From JAXGPP01 sp040766885 (GTDB taxonomy: Bacteria > Planctomycetota > Planctomycetia > Pirellulales > Thermoguttaceae): 64,000 bases of DNA. The position numbers and the translations under genes are program-made. Location: NCBI GenBank assembly GCA_040766885.1, contig JAXGPP010000005.1, positions 416,921 through 480,920 on the forward strand. Reading direction: 5' to 3'. Position 1 is the first letter of the stretch. Every line of letters starts with the position of its first letter. Below, in pieces: positions 59,698 to 64,000 of the stretch. The notes under the pieces are model-generated. The model was given only the letters and a program-made list of their open reading frames with translations. It had not been told where the DNA came from and ran no database searches.

Positions 59698-62420
59698 ACC
59701 GCAACGAGAACCGCCCGGCGGCAGACGATACGGGCGACCTCCGGCCGCTGGTCGAGGCCCTGCGGGCCGAGGTGCCGGAGGATTGCCAGTTCGAGGAAGC
59801 GCGTGCTCGGCTGCTCGCGCGGCTGGACGCGGTGCGGCCCGCGGTTGCGCGTGGAGAGTTGCCCGGCAGGACCAGCGCCCGAGTGGGACGGCGGCGCTGG
59901 CCGCTCGTCGCCGGGCTCGCGGCGGCGATCGGGCTCGCCGCGGTAGTGCTTGGCCTGGTGTCCCATCGGTGGCCGCAGGCACGTCACGATGAAGCCGCGA
60001 AGCCTTTGGCGCGGGTGGCGATGCTCAACGGGGAATGCAGCCGGTTCGGTTCGCGGGGCGAAGAAGTGGTGCTTTCACCGGGCGCCCCGCTGCACGCGGG
60101 CGACCGCGTGCGCGTGGGGCCGAATTCCGCTCTTCGCGTGCGTACGGACGACAAGAGCGAGCTGTTGTTCGGGCCGGGGACGGAAACGGTCTGGCTCGGG
60201 CCGCGATCCGCGGCAAGCTCGGCGATCCGCCTCATTCGCGGTGAGATGCGGGCCGCCATTACCCGGCGGCCCGACGAAGTGTTCGCGGTCGAAACCCCGG
60301 CGGCAGCCTTGCGCGCGCTGGGCACCGAGTTCGACGTTCGGGTGTTACCGGGTATCAACGGGAATCGTGCAGACGAGGAGGCGAACATGAGCTTACCGAG
60401 CCCCATTCAATTGGCGCGGACGTTTGTCGTTCTGACCGTTCTCTCGGGGGCCGTTGCCGTCCAAGCGGCCGGCCAGGAGCAGATCGTCGAGGAAGGGGAG
60501 AGAACTTCCGTGGCCGCGGGCGGCCCCATTTCGGCGGCGGAGAAAGTGCCGAATGTGGAGTACCTGCGGCACTGGCTGGGCAAGCGGCTGGCGAAGAGCG
60601 ACCGAGCCCGGCCGCAGGAGGTGCTCGCTGCCACCGATCTGCGGCGCGGAGTGCTCCAGGCGTTTTCGGCTGTGGATGCGGAGTCGGGCAAGGCCCGGCA
60701 CCTTACCAGTTTCCTGGCAAGCAACGTCGCGGTTCAGGCTCGGGCAGGCAATCAACTGGCGATCGTCACCGCTGAATCGCCGCTCTGGCTCTACGGGGTC
60801 GATCCGGTGCGAGGACTGCAGCATCCGCTGGGTGGAAGTACGGCCTATTTCGTCGACATCCAGAGCGGAGAGAAACTGCGAATTGAACCTTTGAACGATT
60901 TCCGGGTGGGGCACGCCGTGCTTTCTCCCGACTGGCGACAACTGGCCTTCGTGGGATTCGGCTATCGCCGAACGCCGGAGGAGCCCGATCGCTACGGCCT
61001 TTACGTGCTGGACCTGGAGACGATGCGCGTGACGGCCCTGCCCGAAGGACTTGCCCAGGATTTTGACTGGTCGCCCGATTCACGCTGGTTGGCTTCGAGC
61101 ATCACGGAAGACAAGATGTCGCAAGTGGTGCTGTGGGACTCGATCAGCGGCGACGTCAAGCGGACGGACTGGAAGGGCATGCTGCCGCGATTCTCGCCGG
61201 ACGGAAAGCACCTGGTATTTGTGGAAGGGATGCATGGCTTCGGCCCGAAGACGCAGCGCAGCGCCACCGAATCGTGGAACCTCGCGCGCGTGGAACTGCC
61301 GGAGGGAAAGCCAGCACCGATAACGGCCCTGGAGGGCCGGGCGGCCGCCTATCCCAGCTTCTCTCCGGACGGAACTCGACTGCTCTACTGGGAATCGGAG
61401 ATCGGCCAGTGGGATCTCTACGGCACGAAGGTCCTGCACGACCTGGACCTCCGCGGCGGTCAGGATCGGCAGGCTGCGACGCTCTATTTCTCGGAATGGG
61501 GGCCGCCGGCAATCCAGTGGCTGGATGAGAACAGCAAGGCGGCATTCCGGATGGCGGCGGATGTCGACATGGCGATGGTGGGCGATCAGACCGGCACGCT
61601 CGGGTCGCAGCCTTACGTGCTCAAATGCGTTGATCTTGCTACCGCTCAGCCGACCGTCCGCGATGTGGATCTCCCCGTGTTGTCGGGTTGCCTGCAGGGC
61701 GGCGACCGGATCACGGCCGACGAACTGGCGGAGGGATTCGCGGCCTTCCAAGCCGGGACGCGCGCCGAATTGTTGCACGTGCTCGACGAGGCTGCGGCCC
61801 AGTACGCCCGGGGACGGGAGATGCTCGCGGCGGCGCTTCGCCAGGTTGATCAGGGCGAAGGGAAACTGGGATTGCAGCCCGCGGAGATCCGGCCCTTCTA
61901 CGACCTGCTGGCAGGGCTGGCCGCGATGGAAAAGGAGCAGCGATCCGTGAGCGTAGTGCGTGAAGCCCTGGAGACGGCGATGCCGCAGATCCTGGCGGAA
62001 TACTATTGCGGCTTCACCCGGCTGCCACCTGAGGATCGCGAAAAGGCGATCAAGCATCCTTTGCAGCGATCGGGACTCGTGGTTCGCCAGACGCCTCCGC
62101 ACCGGCTCGACCTGGAGGAGTGTGCGCGGCAGGCCCCGGGCTCGGAATGCCTGGTCAAGATGCCGAAAATGCTGTTCAGTTGCCTTGACCTTCCGCCCAT
62201 TCGCCGCGTGTTTCTCGTTCCCGGCGATGATCCCGACAAAGCTCACACTTCTTTCGAAGTCGTGCAGCCGGATCGGGGCGAGGGGGTGCTGGTGATCCGG
62301 ACGCCCGTGCTGGCCCATGGCAAACGGTTGCAGGCGACCTATCGGATCCGAGAGAAGTACCGTTCGAGTTTCGGCAGCGAAGTGGTTCGCGTCGAGGCCG
62401 AAGTGGCCGAGGTGGAATGA
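59694..62420 (+). CDS. FecR-like transmembrane sensor with extracytoplasmic beta-propeller
   Basis: A 908-residue protein starting with GTG at 59694, placed by AAGGAG seven bases upstream and the GTGA overlap with the sigma stop. Residues 1-70 are cytosolic, 71-89 (LVAGLAAAIGLAAVVLGLV) a membrane helix, and about 115-280 a FecR domain (HAGDRVRVG, LRLIRGEMRA-type strands, ALGTEFDV, then VLTVLSGAVAV and EEGERTSVAAGG). Residues about 340-600 are a TolB/WD40-like propeller (FDWSPDSRWLAS, PRFSPDGKHLVFV, PSFSPDGTRLLYW). The rest is unassigned. No zinc-finger anti-sigma domain is visible, so the short N-terminus must contact the sigma factor. A strong internal ribosome site at 60375-60381 allows a shorter secreted product starting at 60387; see findings. 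Confidence 0.85.
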   Translation: MNRNENRPAADDTGDLRPLVEALRAEVPEDCQFEEARARLLARLDAVRPAVARGELPGRTSARVGRRRWPLVAGLAAAIGLAAVVLGLVSHRWPQARHDEAAKPLARVAMLNGECSRFGSRGEEVVLSPGAPLHAGDRVRVGPNSALRVRTDDKSELLFGPGTETVWLGPRSAASSAIRLIRGEMRAAITRRPDEVFAVETPAAALRALGTEFDVRVLPGINGNRADEEANMSLPSPIQLARTFVVLTVLSGAVAVQAAGQEQIVEEGERTSVAAGGPISAAEKVPNVEYLRHWLGKRLAKSDRARPQEVLAATDLRRGVLQAFSAVDAESGKARHLTSFLASNVAVQARAGNQLAIVTAESPLWLYGVDPVRGLQHPLGGSTAYFVDIQSGEKLRIEPLNDFRVGHAVLSPDWRQLAFVGFGYRRTPEEPDRYGLYVLDLETMRVTALPEGLAQDFDWSPDSRWLASSITEDKMSQVVLWDSISGDVKRTDWKGMLPRFSPDGKHLVFVEGMHGFGPKTQRSATESWNLARVELPEGKPAPITALEGRAAAYPSFSPDGTRLLYWESEIGQWDLYGTKVLHDLDLRGGQDRQAATLYFSEWGPPAIQWLDENSKAAFRMAADVDMAMVGDQTGTLGSQPYVLKCVDLATAQPTVRDVDLPVLSGCLQGGDRITADELAEGFAAFQAGTRAELLHVLDEAAAQYARGREMLAAALRQVDQGEGKLGLQPAEIRPFYDLLAGLAAMEKEQRSVSVVREALETAMPQILAEYYCGFTRLPPEDREKAIKHPLQRSGLVVRQTPPHRLDLEECARQAPGSECLVKMPKMLFSCLDLPPIRRVFLVPGDDPDKAHTSFEVVQPDRGEGVLVIRTPVLAHGKRLQATYRIREKYRSSFGSEVVRVEAEVAEVE
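60375..60389 (+). promoter_or_regulatory. Internal Shine-Dalgarno and in-frame ATG
   Basis: GAGGAGG (60375-60381), five bases, then ATG at 60387 in the frame of the FecR gene. The codons that follow encode MSLPSPIQLARTFVV and end a hydrophobic run at AVQAA, like a signal peptide with an AxA-type cleavage site. The same residues also form the last strands of the FecR domain. Confidence 0.55.
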
Positions 62421-62453
62421 GCCGATCGGAAGAGGCACGGCACGGCGATCGTG

Positions 62454-62485
62454 GCGTAGCCGCGGTGTCAGCACCGCGGCTACGC
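62454..62485. terminator. Perfect 14-bp hairpin with TCAG loop
   Basis: GCGTAGCCGCGGTG (62454-62467) pairs perfectly with CACCGCGGCTACGC (62472-62485) around TCAG. It lies 34 bases after the rightward stop at 62420 and 73 bases from the leftward stop at 62558. A bidirectional terminator or REP-like element is likely. Confidence 0.65.
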
Positions 62486-62525
62486 TTGCGCGCGTCGAAT
62501 GAAAGTTGCCGACGGAGGGACGAGG

Positions 62526-62557
62526 GTGCCCGCAAGGGACTGCGGGCCTACTTTGGG
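62526..62557 (+). repeat. 32-nt dispersed hairpin repeat, copy 2
   Basis: It is identical to 58841-58872 and in the same orientation. It ends directly against the stop codon of the leftward PQQ-type gene at 62558, so its GCCCGCA/TGCGGGC hairpin would be the first element of that transcript's 3' end. Confidence 0.75.
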
Positions 62558-63871
62558 TTACTGTGCGCGGATGTTGTATGCGAAGAGCTTGTCGGCGTGG
62601 CGGAGGTAGAGGCGGCCGCCGATGACGACGGGGTGGGCCCAACTGGGGCCCTCGCCGCCGGAGGGCATCTCGAACTGGCTGATCACCTCGTGGGCCTCGG
62701 GCGTGGCCTTCACCAGCCCCACGTCGCGCCGCTCGCTCAGCGTATAGAGCATTCCTTCGGCCGCGGTGAGCGAGCCCTTTCCCACGCCGCGCTCGGCGTA
62801 CTTCATCTCACCCGTCTCCCAATCGAGACAGATCCACCGGCCGCCGTTCGAACTGTGCGCCGCACCGTAGATGTGGCCGCCCAAGACCACGATGCCGCCA
62901 TGCTGGTTATCGAGTTCCTTCGACTTCCACACCGACTTGACCGACGCCTTCGTGCCGCTGACGGTAAGCGCGAGCATCTCTGAACCGGACCGGTAGCCGG
63001 AAGTGATGAAGATCCGGCCGTCGCGGAAGACGGGCATGGTGGCGTTCACGTCGTAGTCGGTCTCGTGCGGGTGCTCGAACAGCAACTCGCCCGTGTCGGC
63101 ATTGACGCCGAGGAGCGCTTTGGCGTTCATCGTCAGCACGATCCGCAGGCCCTGGTGCTCGGCGATCACGGGCGAGGCGTAGCCGGCCAGATTTCCGGTT
63201 CCCGGTGCTTTCCAGACGGTCTTGCCGGTGGCCTTATCGAGGGCCACGACGCTGGCCTGTTCGCCACCCGGACAGCAGATCACGCGCGGGCCGTCGATGA
63301 GCACCGACTCGGCCAGCGCCCAGGTGATGTTCTTGGCGTCGAATTCCCCGAGGATGTTTACGCTCCAGACCGGATTGCCGGTGCGGGCCTCGTAGCAGGT
63401 GACCTGGCCCACCGGGCTCTCATGGTAGATTCGGCCCTCGTCATAGGTGGGCGTGCCGCGGGTGCCGCCGTAGGGGTCGGTCCAGGCGGGGCCATTCTCG
63501 GCTTGCCAGACCAACTGGCCTTCGAGGTTCAGTGCGGTGACGACCGTCTTGTCCTCGATATTGCCGCTGGTGAAGACCATGCCCTCGGCCACGATGACGC
63601 CGGCGAAGCCCATGCCGATTCCGGATGCTTCCCAGGCCAGGGGCGGCCCCCCTTCGGGCCACTTGGCGAGCAGCCCCTCGTCGGGCGAGACATTCATGCC
63701 GTCGGGCCCGTTGAAGCGGGGCCAGGATGGCGTATCGCCCTCGCTGGGCAAGGCCCCCGGCTGGCTGATCACTTGCGGCGCCGAGGCAACCACTTGCCGG
63801 TCGGTTTCCGCCGAGCAGGAACAGCATGCGGCAGCCAGTACGATCGTCATGGACTTCAGCAGCCGATCCAC
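62558..63871 (-). CDS. Exported PQQ-like beta-propeller protein
   Basis: A 437-residue protein of the outer-membrane-assembly/PQQ-repeat propeller type common in planctomycetes. I chose GTG at 63871, with GGAGAG about eight bases upstream; the encoded DRLLKSMTIVLAAACCSC is then a short signal with a possible lipid-carrying Cys. An ATG at 63907 would add 12 residues and lacks a ribosome site. Blades carry the motif TALNLEGQLVWQ, YEARTGNPVWSV, LDKATGKTVWKA, VNADTGELLFE and LDWETGEMKY. WPRFNGPDGMN at the start is typical of this group. Whether it binds PQQ is doubtful; many members are scaffolds. Confidence 0.9.
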   Translation of the reverse strand: MDRLLKSMTIVLAAACCSCSAETDRQVVASAPQVISQPGALPSEGDTPSWPRFNGPDGMNVSPDEGLLAKWPEGGPPLAWEASGIGMGFAGVIVAEGMVFTSGNIEDKTVVTALNLEGQLVWQAENGPAWTDPYGGTRGTPTYDEGRIYHESPVGQVTCYEARTGNPVWSVNILGEFDAKNITWALAESVLIDGPRVICCPGGEQASVVALDKATGKTVWKAPGTGNLAGYASPVIAEHQGLRIVLTMNAKALLGVNADTGELLFEHPHETDYDVNATMPVFRDGRIFITSGYRSGSEMLALTVSGTKASVKSVWKSKELDNQHGGIVVLGGHIYGAAHSSNGGRWICLDWETGEMKYAERGVGKGSLTAAEGMLYTLSERRDVGLVKATPEAHEVISQFEMPSGGEGPSWAHPVVIGGRLYLRHADKLFAYNIRAQ

Positions 63872-64000
63872 GGGTTGTCTCTCCGGTTCTTTAGGAGCTT
63901 TTCGCATCGACGGCGAACACTCGGGGGGTCGGTTGGCGCCGCGCCTTCGGGTTCGCTATTGCCTGGAGGTCGTTTCATTGTGGTGGCGGCGTGCCGCCAG

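Overview
The window is GC-rich, gene-dense bacterial DNA with 37 recognisable protein genes on both strands, one gene remnant, and no rRNA, tRNA, CRISPR array or complete transposon that I can see. The gene content points to a Planctomycetota genome, most likely a heterotrophic Pirellulales-type lineage; Verrucomicrobiota or Lentisphaerota with similar degradation loci are less likely but not excluded. The basis is five secreted Cys-type sulfatases, many Gfo/Idh/MocA and xylose-isomerase-like proteins, a secreted diheme protein resembling hydrazine synthase alpha, HEAT repeats fused to other domains, and an ECF sigma factor/FecR pair. This taxonomy is inference; no marker gene is present.

Layout. 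1-7.8 kb: two sulfatases, a GH71/99-like secreted enzyme and a large secreted carbohydrate-binding protein. 8.0-10.3 kb: an HpcH/HpaI aldolase followed by two related Cys/His-rich proteins. 10.3-18.4 kb: a HEAT-repeat/sodium:solute symporter fusion diverging from a Gfo-SDR-Gfo dehydrogenase operon, an orphan small protein, a Tat-exported beta-propeller and a DUF1284-like protein. 18.4-29 kb: large secreted glycosidases (GH2, a TIM-barrel protein with CHB_HEX and LamG-like domains, a GH5-like enzyme) plus a DUF2461 protein. 29-39.6 kb: alpha/beta hydrolase, two sulfatases, a PAS/GAF/SpoIIE phosphatase, a leucine-rich lipoprotein and a GH109-like oxidoreductase. 39.7-55.8 kb: a discoidin/TolB-like/diheme protein, a degraded hydrolase fragment, an esterase, an exported duplicated methyltransferase, two sugar isomerase-like TIM barrels, a nitrilase, a sulfatase, a double-FAD/HEAT protein, a pectate-lyase-fold protein and an SRPBCC-epimerase fusion. 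56-58.7 kb: a four-cluster ferredoxin and a tungsten-type aldehyde ferredoxin oxidoreductase. 59-64 kb: an ECF sigma/FecR sensor cassette flanked by copies of a 32-nt repeat, then a PQQ-type beta-propeller.

How it fits together. Most of the region is a toolkit for stripping and cutting sulfated, acylated complex glycans outside the cytoplasm (sulfatases, esterases, GH2, GH5-like, GH109-like, pectin-lyase fold). Uptake would be by the HEAT-SSS symporter, and oxidation or epimerisation of unusual sugars by the Gfo, SDR, FAD and isomerase proteins. The aldolase could yield aldehydes and keto acids, which the aldehyde oxidoreductase/ferredoxin pair could in principle oxidise with reduction of a low-potential carrier; that link is speculative. 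No formylglycine-generating enzyme or anSME for the five sulfatases lies in the window.

The observations I rate highest are the aldolase with tandem Cys/His-rich paralogues, the FecR/beta-propeller gene with a strong internal ribosome-binding site that would start a signal peptide, the HEAT-SSS fusion, the exported duplicated methyltransferase, and the 32-nt repeats bracketing the sigma-factor cassette.
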